From: Corynebacterium pelargi
GTDB taxonomy: Bacteria; Actinomycetota; Actinomycetes; Mycobacteriales; Mycobacteriaceae
DNA length: 64,000 nt
Assembly: GCF_014635485.1 (NCBI RefSeq)
Contig: NZ_BMCX01000001.1
Coordinates: 737,634-801,633, forward strand
Direction of reading: 5' to 3'
In this document: in pieces, positions 55,680-64,000 of the stretch
How positions within the stretch are numbered: position 1 is the stretch's first letter
How the letters are laid out: each line of letters starts with the position of its first letter
Notes under the pieces: generated by a model
What the model saw: only the letters and a program-made list of their open reading frames with translations
Database searches by the model: none
Told to the model about the DNA's origin: nothing
Position numbers and translations under genes: made by a program

Positions 55680-57389
55680 ATGTCCAGGTACACACTGAGT
55701 GCACGTGTGAAAACGAATATCGCACGCCGGCACGTGGCTCACCAGTTCTTGCACTTCTTGCAAAGGATGCGCCAACGCAAAATCATCTCCTTTGGCGGCC
55801 CTAAAGAAATTCTTGCCGACGTTCAAAACATCCGCCGCTGGGGTGGACTTGAAGCCACCATCGTCAGCCGCGCGGCACGTCAGGTTCCCGATCGCGTAGC
55901 GCTGATCGACGACGACGGCCAGCTCACCTACAAGCAACTGATCGACGAAGCCGAAAAGCTTGCCCGCGCGCTTCACCAGCGCGGTTGCCACTCCGGCGCC
56001 AACGTTGCCGTGATGGCTTTGAATGGTCGCGGAGTGATTTTGCCACTGATCGCTCGCCAGATGGCCGGCTTTAATATCTTCTTGATTAACGGCAACTCCT
56101 CTGCCGTGCAGATCGAGGAGTACCTCGACTTCCACGACATCAAGGCCATGATCGTGGACGAGGAATTCCTTGAGCGCATGACCGATGCCGCACGTCAGCG
56201 CACCGTGTTGATTGCGCACCTCGAAGATGAGCCGGTGGAAACCGGCGATGTTGATGGTCGCCCCTATGAGACCATGCAGCACGCCATGGATACAGCGGAT
56301 ATGAGCGTTGATCTTCCTGAAAAGCCCGCTCGCAGCCACCACGTGCTCATGACCTCCGGCACCACCGGCATGCCCAAGGCAGTGATTCGCCGCCACCTGA
56401 AATCGCCGCAGTCTTCGGCCAATATTGCCGCCGTGGTGCCTTTTGAGCGCAATATGCGGGTGCTGCTGTCTGCCGTGCTCTTCCACGCCTATGGCTGGGC
56501 ATATTTGGGCATGGCCCTGATTACTCAGTCCACCATCGTCACCCACCGTCACTTCGATGCGACGAAGGTGCTCGACGATTTCAAGGAGCACGACATCACC
56601 TTGTGGGTGGCTGCGGCAACCCGTATCCGTGGTGTGGTGGCGTACATGGACGACAACAACATCGACCACTACGAAGGCCTGAAGGCCATCACGAACTCCG
56701 GCTCGATTTTGCTGCCCATCGAGATTCAGAAGACCTACGAGAAGTTCGGCCCGGTCCTGTGCTCGATGTACGGCTCCTCTGAAACCACCGCGATCTCCAC
56801 CGCAGGCCCCCATGACCTGATTCGGGATCCGCACCTTTCCGGCTTCATCTACCCCGGTTGCATTGTCAAGATCTTCGACGATAACGGCAATGAGCTTCCC
56901 GACGGCCAAGAGGGCGTGGTTGCCATCTCCAGCTACGACCTTTTCGCTGGTTATACCGATCCGGCCATCGAGCCTCGCATGATCGACGGCATGTACTACA
57001 TGGGCGATCGTGGTTATAAGAAGGGCAACCGCCTGTATATCCTCGGCCGCGATGACGACCTTGTGATCACCCAATTCGCCGAGAAGATCTACCCCGTGGA
57101 GATCATGGATGAGGTCATGCGCCTGGACGAGATCCGCGATTGCTTCGTGCACGGCGTCCCGGATGAGCACACCGGCCAGGCACTGCGCGCCTACGTGATT
57201 GCCAAGGATGACATCGCCCCCGACACCATTCGTGAGCATGTTCGCGCCCACCTCTCAGACGCCCACGTTCCCCGCGACGTGGTGTACGTAGAAGACTTCA
57301 AGCGCGGCCCCACAGGCAAGGTGCTTGCTCGCTTCCTCCCCGAACCTGACGAGCACAACCAGCGCGAAGAGGCCAACGCCCAGCGCTAA
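55680..57389 (+). CDS. long-chain fatty acid-CoA ligase (FadD paralogue 2)
   Basis: A 569-residue acyl-CoA synthetase very similar along its length to the ligase at 52276, both starting with a RYTL motif. AMP-binding MTSGTTGMPKA starts at residue 224, YGSSET and GDRGYKKGNRL follow, and GKVLARFLPEPDEHNQRE ends the protein. It lacks the G tract of its paralogue. AAAGGAG is five bases before the ATG; 28 codons of open frame upstream overlap the leader hairpin. It has its own promoter region and terminator, so duplication was followed by separate control. Confidence 0.92.
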   Translation: MSRYTLSARVKTNIARRHVAHQFLHFLQRMRQRKIISFGGPKEILADVQNIRRWGGLEATIVSRAARQVPDRVALIDDDGQLTYKQLIDEAEKLARALHQRGCHSGANVAVMALNGRGVILPLIARQMAGFNIFLINGNSSAVQIEEYLDFHDIKAMIVDEEFLERMTDAARQRTVLIAHLEDEPVETGDVDGRPYETMQHAMDTADMSVDLPEKPARSHHVLMTSGTTGMPKAVIRRHLKSPQSSANIAAVVPFERNMRVLLSAVLFHAYGWAYLGMALITQSTIVTHRHFDATKVLDDFKEHDITLWVAAATRIRGVVAYMDDNNIDHYEGLKAITNSGSILLPIEIQKTYEKFGPVLCSMYGSSETTAISTAGPHDLIRDPHLSGFIYPGCIVKIFDDNGNELPDGQEGVVAISSYDLFAGYTDPAIEPRMIDGMYYMGDRGYKKGNRLYILGRDDDLVITQFAEKIYPVEIMDEVMRLDEIRDCFVHGVPDEHTGQALRAYVIAKDDIAPDTIREHVRAHLSDAHVPRDVVYVEDFKRGPTGKVLARFLPEPDEHNQREEANAQR

Positions 57390-57405
57390 AAACCCACAAA
57401 GCCCT

Positions 57406-57439
57406 ATCCCCCACGTCACGTACCAGTGGCGTGGGGGAT
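57406..57439. terminator. bidirectional terminator between fadD and the GH1 gene
   Basis: ATCCCCCACGTCAC pairs with GTGGCGTGGGGGAT (one wobble) around a six-base loop between convergent genes. Confidence 0.75.
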
Positions 57440-57488
57440 TCGTCGATAAGCCTGGCGCATAACCAAGCATGGATGCGGGGGATCGGGT

Positions 57489-59012
57489 TTAGCGCAACTT
57501 CACTGTTGGCCCATCAACAGCGGCGGGACTTAAGCAGCTTTCGGGCAAGGCGGCAAAACTGCACACCGCCGGTTGGCGATACAGCGGGCCTTCGGCTCCA
57601 CCATTGGCAATGATGCGGCGATACTCCTCCACCGCGGGGGTGGCGTGGCGAGTGAGCGTTGGATCGTTTTTCACGTCCACCGTCCACAAACCAAAGCGTG
57701 CGCTGTAGTCGCCCCACTCATAGTTATCCACCAAGGACCAGTGGTTATAGCCAATGATCGGCACGCCATCGGCGATGGCTCGTTGGATCCAGTAGATCGT
57801 GTCGTGGAGGAACTGCTCGCGTGGGTAGCCATCGGCGCGCGGCTGGGCATTGTCCGTGGGTTGGCCATTTTCCACGATATAGATCGGTTTGCCGGGGAAT
57901 TGCTGCGCGTACTGCCGGGTGGCGTAGTAGATGCCCTCGGGCTCGGGGGTGACGGCGGCGAAATCGGCAAAGGCGGCGTGGATGGCCGAGAGGTTGGTGG
58001 CCGAAACGGAGTAGTAGTAATCGATGCCCGCGTAGTCCATGTGAGGGTTGAGGCGCTCAAAGAGCAGGGCGCGCTGCACCGGGGCGATCGTGGGCAAGAA
58101 GGCAAAGTTGGTGCCTGACAACGCATTGGGGTCCTTGGCGTGGGCCGCCTCGTAGCCAATGCGGTTGAAGTTTACGATCATGTCGAGGTACTCGGGCAAT
58201 TGTGTCCGCTCGGCAAGGTGAATTTCTACATCGTGGCCGAACCACACAAAGGGCTCGTTCAGCGTGACCCACATGGTGCCGTCGCCGCCCCATCGATCGG
58301 TAATAAACGCAGCGTAGCGGGCAAAGGCGTCCTGCGCCTGCTGACTGAGGATGCCACCTTGATCCACGATCCATCCGGGGTAGACGTAGTGGATCATGGT
58401 GATCATCGGGGTCATGCCGTGTTCGCGGATCAGGCGCAGCACATCGTCGTAGTAGGCAACTTCTTCCATGTCGAAGTGCCCGGGTTCGGGTTCGATGCGC
58501 GACCATTCGATGCTCAAGCGGAAGGTATTCACGCCAAGGGACGCGGCGTTGGCGATGTCTTCTGCGTAGCGGTGGCGGAAATCGACGGCATTGCGCACAC
58601 CGTCGATGTGCTTATCGCCATCTTGGCGATCCTCCGAGGCATAGCGGCTCCAGTTGGAGTCGCGGTTGGACCCCTCGATTTGGAAACCCGCCGTGGCCAC
58701 GCCCCAGTGGAATGGCACTTCTTGGACGGGCTCTTCTTGGACAGGCCCGGCTGCATCGCTGTTTGGCTCAGCGGCAGCGGGTGTGAGGGCTGGTAGTTCG
58801 CCTTGGCCTAGCGCCTCTGCGAGGCCGGTGCTGCCGAGTTGTTCTGCTACCTGGCTGCTTTGCTCGGCGCTTGGAAGGAATTGTTGCACCTGCGCAGGCA
58901 GGAGCGATTCGGGAGCGGCCACTGCTGGCGCTACGGTGCCGGAACAGGCGAGACACGCGCCCGCTAGCACCCCAACTACCTTCTTTATGGGGAGGGTTGG
59001 AATCATTCCCAT
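57489..59012 (-). CDS. secreted family 1 glycoside hydrolase (beta-glycosidase)
   Basis: A GH1 TIM-barrel enzyme of about 507 residues. Acid/base Glu lies in TLNEPF (E255 counted from the TTG two codons upstream) and nucleophile in VENG (E383). Unusually for GH1 it is exported: a Sec signal peptide with possible cleavage after AVA precedes a Pro/Gln/Glu-rich linker of about 75 residues. The tail adds C-terminal cysteines (AVCSF, ESCLS) suited to a disulfide. The ATG at 59012 follows TAAATT by seven bases. Sugar specificity unknown; divergent from the YkvI gene. Confidence 0.88.
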   Translation of the reverse strand: MGMIPTLPIKKVVGVLAGACLACSGTVAPAVAAPESLLPAQVQQFLPSAEQSSQVAEQLGSTGLAEALGQGELPALTPAAAEPNSDAAGPVQEEPVQEVPFHWGVATAGFQIEGSNRDSNWSRYASEDRQDGDKHIDGVRNAVDFRHRYAEDIANAASLGVNTFRLSIEWSRIEPEPGHFDMEEVAYYDDVLRLIREHGMTPMITMIHYVYPGWIVDQGGILSQQAQDAFARYAAFITDRWGGDGTMWVTLNEPFVWFGHDVEIHLAERTQLPEYLDMIVNFNRIGYEAAHAKDPNALSGTNFAFLPTIAPVQRALLFERLNPHMDYAGIDYYYSVSATNLSAIHAAFADFAAVTPEPEGIYYATRQYAQQFPGKPIYIVENGQPTDNAQPRADGYPREQFLHDTIYWIQRAIADGVPIIGYNHWSLVDNYEWGDYSARFGLWTVDVKNDPTLTRHATPAVEEYRRIIANGGAEGPLYRQPAVCSFAALPESCLSPAAVDGPTVKLR

Positions 59013-59019
59013 ACCCAAG

Positions 59020-59025
59020 AATTTA
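59020..59025 (-). promoter_or_regulatory. -10 element of the GH1 gene, leaderless
   Basis: TAAATT on the minus strand, seven bases before the ATG at 59012. Confidence 0.45.
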
Positions 59026-59056
59026 ACCGTTTAAGCAGTGGCTTTTAACGTTTTAC
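59022..59056. promoter_or_regulatory. two CG-centred half-palindromic sites before the GH1 gene
   Basis: TTAACCGTTTAA and TTTTAACGTTTTA have CG centres 21 bp apart. The first overlaps the -10 element. The pattern fits a LacI-type sugar regulator. Confidence 0.35.
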
Positions 59057-59183
59057 CCCCACCTGTAACATTATTATTTTTCCAAAACCTTGTAACACTG
59101 CCGGGGCAAAGAACGATGTCGGCTCGATTTTTTCTATAACAAAGCACTGATAAAATCAGCGCTCAAACTAATGAAGGGATCCC

Positions 59184-60446
59184 ATGAAACAGAGCATGTC
59201 CATCGCCATGGCATTCGTCGGTCTGCTCATCGGCGCAGGCTTCGCCACTGGCAAGGAAATGATGCAGTACTTTGTCTCCTTTGGCTCAACCGGCATCTGG
59301 GGCCTGGTAGTTACCGGCGTGATCATGGTGATCTTCGGCGCGGTCGTGCTGCAGATCGGTAGTTACTTCCTCGCCGATGAACACGGAGCCGTACTCAAAA
59401 ACGTCGCACACCCTCGCCTTTCTTGGCTTCTCGACGCCGCAGTATCCATCACCATGGCAGCCATGGGCATGATGATGCTCGCTGGCGCCGGCTCGACATT
59501 CCAGCAGGCCTTCCACGTACCGGCCTGGCTGGGTTCCCTGCTCATGGCAGTGGTGGTGTACTTCGTCTGCTTCCTGAACCCCGACAAGGTAGCCAAGGTC
59601 ATCGGCGCCGTCACCCCCTTGATGATCGTGGCCATCATCGCGGTCTTCATCTACTCCCTGCTGCACATCCCCGATGACTTCTCCCTAGCCGCAACCAACG
59701 CCGTTGCCCAGCAGGAGCCCTCCCCCGTGCAGCCCTGGTGGTGGTCGGCAGTGAATTACTCCGGCATGAGCTTGATCTGCGCGGTGGGCATGTCCCTGGT
59801 GATTGGTGGTTCCTATACCAAGCTTCGCGACGTCGCGATCGGCGGCATGCTCGGCGGCATCATCTTGACGGTGATGCTGACCTTTGAAACCTTGGTGCTC
59901 TTCCTCAACGTGGATGCAGCAGCGGGCAAGGACATCCCCATGGCAGCCATCGGCAGCGAGATTCACCCCATCGTCGGTGTATCAATTTCCGCGCTGATTC
60001 TTGTGATGATCTTTAACACCGCCCTTGGCGATGTCTACGCCTTCTCCCGGCGAGTCAATGTGCTCGCCCCTCGCCATCCCAAGATCAACCTCTTTGTGAT
60101 CCTCTTTATTAGCTGGCTGATCAGCCTTGTGGGCTTCGGCTCGCTGATTCAGATCATCTTCCCCATCTTGGGTTATATCGGCATGGTCATCGGCGTGGTC
60201 TTTGTGGCATGGCGCATCCGTTGGTCCAAGCTCATCGCAGGCGAGAAAGCGCGACGCAACCGTATTCGCCAACTCACCCGCGTGCATATCCACCCCGAGA
60301 TTTATGTGGATAATTCCCTAGAGCTCAACCACGAGCTCGAAGGCTCCCAGGCCGATAACGATAAGCTCCTGGCCACTGTGGCCGAAGAGGAACGACCGAA
60401 CCTCGAGCTCGACGCCGAAGAGTATAAAGAGCCCGGACAGTCCTAA
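59184..60446 (+). CDS. YkvI-family membrane protein
   Basis: A 420-residue protein with about ten hydrophobic segments; the first, AFVGLLIGAGFATGKEMMQYF, is the YkvI signature and resembles helix 1 of LeuT-fold transporters. The last 80 residues are cytoplasmic and highly acidic. Family function is not established; transport of a small solute is inferred. AAGGG is just before the ATG. Single gene, convergent with the lipoprotein gene. Confidence 0.85.
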   Translation: MKQSMSIAMAFVGLLIGAGFATGKEMMQYFVSFGSTGIWGLVVTGVIMVIFGAVVLQIGSYFLADEHGAVLKNVAHPRLSWLLDAAVSITMAAMGMMMLAGAGSTFQQAFHVPAWLGSLLMAVVVYFVCFLNPDKVAKVIGAVTPLMIVAIIAVFIYSLLHIPDDFSLAATNAVAQQEPSPVQPWWWSAVNYSGMSLICAVGMSLVIGGSYTKLRDVAIGGMLGGIILTVMLTFETLVLFLNVDAAAGKDIPMAAIGSEIHPIVGVSISALILVMIFNTALGDVYAFSRRVNVLAPRHPKINLFVILFISWLISLVGFGSLIQIIFPILGYIGMVIGVVFVAWRIRWSKLIAGEKARRNRIRQLTRVHIHPEIYVDNSLELNHELEGSQADNDKLLATVAEEERPNLELDAEEYKEPGQS

Positions 60447-60461
60447 GCACTGCCAGGCCCC

Positions 60462-60506
60462 CTTGCTCCTGTGAAGCCCTTATTGGGCGTCAAACACAGG
60501 AGCAAG
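60462..60506. terminator. long-loop inverted repeat at convergent gene ends
   Basis: Perfect 12-bp arms CTTGCTCCTGTG/CACAGGAGCAAG with a 21-base loop. The right arm lies within the last codons of the lipoprotein gene. Confidence 0.5.
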
Positions 60507-61115
60507 TTCGCCTTCAGGCACGATCTTCTTACCCGGTGCCTGGATGGAAAAGCTCTTGCCGTTGGATTCGCAACGCAACACATCAGCGCTTTCAGCGGTA
60601 CATACTCCGGCGCCCGCGGTGATGCGCTGGCCTGGCTCTAAGTCCTTTTGGGCAGGCGGCACCCCTTCAAAGATGGTGTAGTAGAGGCCATTTTCACCGG
60701 CAGCGATGGCACCGGGTTTTTGACGAGGCAGCGGCGCCATCTCTACTTCCGGGGCATCCTCAGGGGCTTGGCCGGTGCAAGACACACCCTTATCGCTGAT
60801 ATAGCACTCCCCGCTTTCACCGCCGACGGTATAGCGGAACATGTGCGCCTGGCCTTGCACATAGGCCTCGGGATCTACATCAACGATCTCAGCCGGGGGC
60901 GCAGGCTCCTCGGCAGCCTCTTGAGGCTCTTCGCTTTCAGGCTCCTCGGCAGGTGCTTGGGAAGAAGGCTCAGTTGAAGCCTCGGAAGGTGCGGTGCTTT
61001 CCGCGGATTTCAGCACCGCTGTGCTCGAAGGCGATTCCGCCTCCTGTTCTCCCCCGCAAGCAACCAGTGCCAGGGCTGCCACCAGTGCGCTCAAACCGAC
61101 TGTTCTTTTCACCAT
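60480..61115 (-). CDS. putative lipoprotein
   Basis: A 211-residue exported protein. The signal peptide ends in lipobox LVAC with C20. A 55-residue Ser/Thr/Pro/Glu-rich spacer follows, then a folded domain with two pairs of cysteines (GECYISDKGVSC and GVCTAESADVLRC), each resembling the other, so the domain may be a duplicated beta unit. Not recognised. ATG 61115 has AAGGAG four bases upstream; an earlier ATG has none. Similar Cys-paired repeats occur in mycolate-bacterial surface lipoproteins. Confidence 0.8.
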   Translation of the reverse strand: MVKRTVGLSALVAALALVACGGEQEAESPSSTAVLKSAESTAPSEASTEPSSQAPAEEPESEEPQEAAEEPAPPAEIVDVDPEAYVQGQAHMFRYTVGGESGECYISDKGVSCTGQAPEDAPEVEMAPLPRQKPGAIAAGENGLYYTIFEGVPPAQKDLEPGQRITAGAGVCTAESADVLRCESNGKSFSIQAPGKKIVPEGELAPVFDAQ

Positions 61116-61181
61116 TATTCTCCTTCTTTTAGCCACATCAATGATGTAGCTCCTAGCCTAATCCTCACTCCAGCAAGCGAC

Positions 61182-61859
61182 TCAAGGCTTTGGAACATCT
61201 GGGCGGATACCTGCTTGAAGAGCAGCAATGATGAATTCGGTTTTGGGCGCGACCCTGTGCTGATACAGGTCTTGGGACTGCTCGATCTGAGTGACCTCTT
61301 GGGGGAGGTATTGCTCTAGCAGCTCACGGTTTTGGGCAAGCAGCTTGTTTCGCTGCTCATTGCGTGGCTCGATTCTGTAGCTTTGCAATCCAAGGCTGAG
61401 GGTGATGGCGGTATCGCCGATGAAATCCAGGGCATACAGCACGGTATCGCGGTCAAGCCCGGAATCCTCGAAATCCTCCAGCACCTGCCCCAGCAGCCTC
61501 ATGCCATGCACTTGAGGGAAGGGATAGGTGTAGAGCGTCAGTGCCAACCCTGGGTACGCCTCGCACAGATCCCAGCAGTAGCGCGACCAACGCTTGAGCT
61601 TGTCTGGCCAAGCAAGATCCGTTTGCTGCCAGGGGTTTCTGGCAAGAATCTCTTTGAGGCAAGCCCCAACGAGGTCGTCGCGGCTTGCAAAGAGGCGATA
61701 CAGGCTCGGAGCACCGACGCCCACCCGCTCTGCCACGGCGTTCATGGTGAATCGGTCGATGCCGATCGAAAGCGCGGCATCAACCACGTCGTGGGTGGAA
61801 AATTTGGGCTTAGGCCCGGTTTTTCGCCCCGGGCCTGCTGGTGTCATGTCAGTGACCAT
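61182..61859 (-). CDS. TetR-family transcriptional regulator
   Basis: A 225-residue TetR regulator. The helix-turn-helix lies at about residues 25-58 (AALSIGIDRFTMNAVAERVGVGAPSLYRLF), and the C-terminal region resembles the TetR_C domain (YALDFIGDTAITLSLGLQSY). Its start overlaps the end of the upstream ABC transporter gene by 16 bases, so it is in the same operon and probably controls it. Ligand unknown. Confidence 0.88.
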   Translation of the reverse strand: MVTDMTPAGPGRKTGPKPKFSTHDVVDAALSIGIDRFTMNAVAERVGVGAPSLYRLFASRDDLVGACLKEILARNPWQQTDLAWPDKLKRWSRYCWDLCEAYPGLALTLYTYPFPQVHGMRLLGQVLEDFEDSGLDRDTVLYALDFIGDTAITLSLGLQSYRIEPRNEQRNKLLAQNRELLEQYLPQEVTQIEQSQDLYQHRVAPKTEFIIAALQAGIRPDVPKP

Positions 61860-63607
61860 CCTTGAGCTGCGTGTCTGCGTTGCCAGAACTGTTGATAGGT
61901 GCCGTCTTGGTGCAGCAGCTCCTCGTGAGTTCCCTGCTGACTGATGCGGCCTTGATCATTGAGCACCACAATATTGTCAGCGGATTCGATCGTGGAGAGC
62001 TTGTGGGCAATCACCACCAGTGTAGAGCGTTGACGAAGGTACTCAAGAGCCTGGACCACTCGCTGCTCATTGGCCGGGTCGAGGGCGCTGGTGGCTTCGT
62101 CGAACAGGACGATGGGGGCGTCTTTGAGAATTGCCCTGGCAATAGAAACGCGCTGGCGTTCCCCACCGGAAAGCGCGCGGCCCCCCTCGCCTACCGGGGT
62201 ATCCCAGCCTTGGGGCAAACGCTGGATAATCTCCTCCACGCCTGCAAGACGGGCCGCGTGCCGTAATTGCTCTTCACTGGCATGGGGGTTGCCCACCAAA
62301 ATATTGGCCCGAAGGGTGTCATCGTAGAGATACACATCTTGGAATACCCACGCCAATTGGCTCATAAGCTGGGCCAGTGCCTGTTCTTCTACACGCACCC
62401 CACCCACGAGCACCTCGCCGTGATCAACGGGATAAAAGCGCGCGATCAGCCGGGCGATCGTTGTTTTTCCGCTGCCGGACGGGCCGACGATGGCGTTGAA
62501 GGAATGGGGAGGAAATGCAAAGGAGACATCCCGAAGCACGGGGCAGTCCTTGGTGTATGAAAAGCTCACATTGCGCATCGCGATGGCACCCGGCTCAGTG
62601 ATCCTTCGGGTGCGCTCGGGATCTTCGATGATCGGCTCGTCGAGAAGCTCAAATACCTGCTCAAGCAGCGGTTGCGAAGCCTGCACGCCCATGCCCAATT
62701 GGCCAATCTCATTCAAGATGGTGGTAAAGCGCAACATGATGCCGATGAACACGATGGTGGCCACAGGATCTTGCAGCCCGGTGCCAACGCCTACGGCAAG
62801 CACCATGGCGAGCACAGCGACGTTCTGGGCGGCGGTGCCATTAATCAATTGACCCAGCAGACCCCACCACAGCGCCTTCGAGCTTCGCCGTTCGCTTGTG
62901 TTGATCGCAGCCTCAAGGGGCTGGAAAGCCTGGGCCTTACCGCAGGCTCTTAAGATCGCTTGATTTTGGGCAAACTCAACCAACCGGCTGGCCACTTCCC
63001 TATTTGGCGGATCGGTTAGTGCAGAAGAACGACGTTCGCAACGATTGGCCAGATACGCCGCGAGCACCACCACCGGCACCGTTGCACTGAGAATCAAGCC
63101 CATCGTTGGCGCCCACACCCACGTGCCTATCAGCAGCACCAACATGGTGCAGGCGTGCATGATCATCGGGGAATACATGTGGGCAAAAGATTCGCCCAAG
63201 ATGAGCATTTGGCGCGATACCAAGCGGGAGAATTCACCTGCGCTCTGCGGCTTGAAATAGCCCAACGGCAGGCGGGAGACGCGCTGGCCGATCTTTAAGT
63301 GAATGCTTGCCACCACGTCAATGGCAACGCTGTAGTTGGCAATTGCCAGGAAGTATTCCAATACCGCCGAGATACAGGCCACAAGCGCCAATACGAGCAG
63401 CCACTGGCTAAAACGAAGCCCCCATACTGGATCCCCGCTGACCAAGCTTGCGGCTCCCGGCAAAAAGGCCACCAACGCGAGGCCGCGAATGACACCGCAG
63501 ATCAGCGATAGCACGAACATTCGGCGGAGGTGCTGCTTGCCCTCGACGGAAAGCAATTGGGCAACGCGGCGGAGAAAACTGGGCGAAAAATGTTGGGTAG
63601 CAATCAT
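61844..63607 (-). CDS. ABC transporter, fused permease-ATPase (second half-transporter)
   Basis: A 587-residue half-transporter with six membrane helices (to about residue 310) and a nucleotide-binding domain: Walker A GPSGSGKTT near 366, signature ALSGGERQR, Walker B IVLFDEATSALD. Its size and pairing with a second half-transporter resemble IrtAB/YbtPQ of siderophore systems; export of lipids or drugs is equally possible. The start ATGA overlaps the stop of the upstream partner by four bases, so both chains are made together as a heterodimer. Confidence 0.9.
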   Translation of the reverse strand: MIATQHFSPSFLRRVAQLLSVEGKQHLRRMFVLSLICGVIRGLALVAFLPGAASLVSGDPVWGLRFSQWLLVLALVACISAVLEYFLAIANYSVAIDVVASIHLKIGQRVSRLPLGYFKPQSAGEFSRLVSRQMLILGESFAHMYSPMIMHACTMLVLLIGTWVWAPTMGLILSATVPVVVLAAYLANRCERRSSALTDPPNREVASRLVEFAQNQAILRACGKAQAFQPLEAAINTSERRSSKALWWGLLGQLINGTAAQNVAVLAMVLAVGVGTGLQDPVATIVFIGIMLRFTTILNEIGQLGMGVQASQPLLEQVFELLDEPIIEDPERTRRITEPGAIAMRNVSFSYTKDCPVLRDVSFAFPPHSFNAIVGPSGSGKTTIARLIARFYPVDHGEVLVGGVRVEEQALAQLMSQLAWVFQDVYLYDDTLRANILVGNPHASEEQLRHAARLAGVEEIIQRLPQGWDTPVGEGGRALSGGERQRVSIARAILKDAPIVLFDEATSALDPANEQRVVQALEYLRQRSTLVVIAHKLSTIESADNIVVLNDQGRISQQGTHEELLHQDGTYQQFWQRRHAAQGWSLT

Positions 63608-64000
63608 CGTGTGCTTCCTTCCCAGAGAGCCATGTAGAGCGGTTCTTCACTCACTTCTTGTGGTGTGCCCTTGGCGCTGATCTTGCCGTTTTCCATGATC
63701 ACCACTTGATCGACGTGCCGAACTGAGGCCGGACGGTGCGCGATCACCAGCACTGTCTTGGGGTGCTGGGGGTTATGGACTAGGGCGCTTAAGGCCTGCT
63801 GAATCTGTGCTTCGGATTCGGGATCGGCAAAGGCAGTTGCCTCATCCAAGATCAGCACCGGGGTGTTCAACAGCAGAGCCCTGGCGATGGCGAGTCGTTG
63901 ACATTGGCCACCCGATAGGTGCGTATCGACGCCATAGATCGTGTCGAGCCCGTGCGCCAAGGCCCGAATCTCGTCGGCTACCTGGGCGCTTTCGAGTGCC
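63604..64000 (-). CDS. ABC transporter ATPase/permease partner, C-terminal part (cut by window end)
   Basis: The last 131 residues or so of a second ABC half-transporter. The signature HLSGGQCQRLAIARALL and Walker B VLILDEATAFAD are present, with VIAHRPASV as the H-loop region. The frame is open to the window edge; the membrane part and Walker A are beyond it. Coupled by a four-base overlap to the gene at 61844. It would be the first gene of the operon within the window. Confidence 0.88.
   Translation of the reverse strand, partial: ALESAQVADEIRALAHGLDTIYGVDTHLSGGQCQRLAIARALLLNTPVLILDEATAFADPESEAQIQQALSALVHNPQHPKTVLVIAHRPASVRHVDQVVIMENGKISAKGTPQEVSEEPLYMALWEGSTR

Noticed and set aside
55677..57251. 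524-residue open frame opposite the second fadD
   Set aside because: Shadow of a conserved gene, with His/Val/Asp bias from complementing common codons and no recognisable motif.

Overview
The window looks like a chromosomal segment of a mycolate-producing Corynebacterium with moderately high G+C. The evidence is a 3,038-residue type I fatty acid synthase with its own acpS and a FasR-type TetR regulator, a CmrA-type mycolate reductase next to orn, a Preiss-Handler NAD gene set, class Ib ribonucleotide reductase, and gene order that, from memory, follows C. glutamicum from about cg2690 to cg2800 and, for 27.9-37.8 kb, M. tuberculosis Rv1343c-Rv1329c. I see no rRNA, CRISPR array, transposase, integrase or prophage genes. 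Most of the window is core chromosome; the accessory part is roughly 48.7-64 kb.

Layout. 0-6.2 kb: partial alanine dehydrogenase, thioesterase, EttA, an SSB paralogue and a CopD-CtaG fusion, all on the minus strand. 6.4-10.8 kb: tRNA-Arg, feoA-feoB-feoC-like ferrous iron uptake behind a possible DtxR site, then cmrA-orn. 10.8-15.7 kb: tRNA-His, an L,D-transpeptidase lipoprotein, tRNA-Lys, pncA, a DUF3618 protein, bcp, fasR and acpS. 15.7-24.9 kb: fas. 25-27.8 kb: an amino acid permease, an unknown protein and tRNA-Leu. 27.9-37.8 kb: the conserved actinobacterial block (lprD-like, DUF3817, rdgB, rph, cpdA, murI, rhomboid, P1 peptidase, DUF2017, clpS, pncB, dinG). 37.8-48.7 kb: a Pth2-like protein, serB, ctaD, nrdF, ferritin, nrdE-nrdI-nrdH behind twin NrdR boxes, a cysteine-free L36 and nadE.

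48.7-64 kb: fructosamine kinase, a flavin/PPOX protein, oleate hydratase, then a fadD-SGNH hydrolase-49-residue microprotein operon and a second fadD. This is the most novel-looking part: oleate hydration, fatty acid activation by two paralogous ligases, a secreted esterase and a small acidic amphipathic peptide resembling the PorA/PorH class of corynebacterial envelope peptides in general character. One of the ligases has nine G in its coding sequence, where a one-base slip would end translation within nine codons. A secreted GH1 glycosidase, a YkvI-type membrane protein, a lipoprotein and a TetR-controlled ABC exporter/importer pair, cut by the window edge, follow.

Regulatory signals. At least twelve genes have a TANNNT -10 hexamer ending 7 or 8 bases before an ATG or GTG and no Shine-Dalgarno sequence, which indicates leaderless transcripts and fixes starts that a longest-ORF rule would get wrong. 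NAD metabolism is represented by pncA, pncB and nadE; iron by feoABC, ferritin and the Mn/Fe-dependent NrdEF; lipid synthesis and use by fas, acpS, fasR, cmrA, ohyA and the two fadD genes. All functional calls come from reading motifs and remembered family context; no database search was possible.
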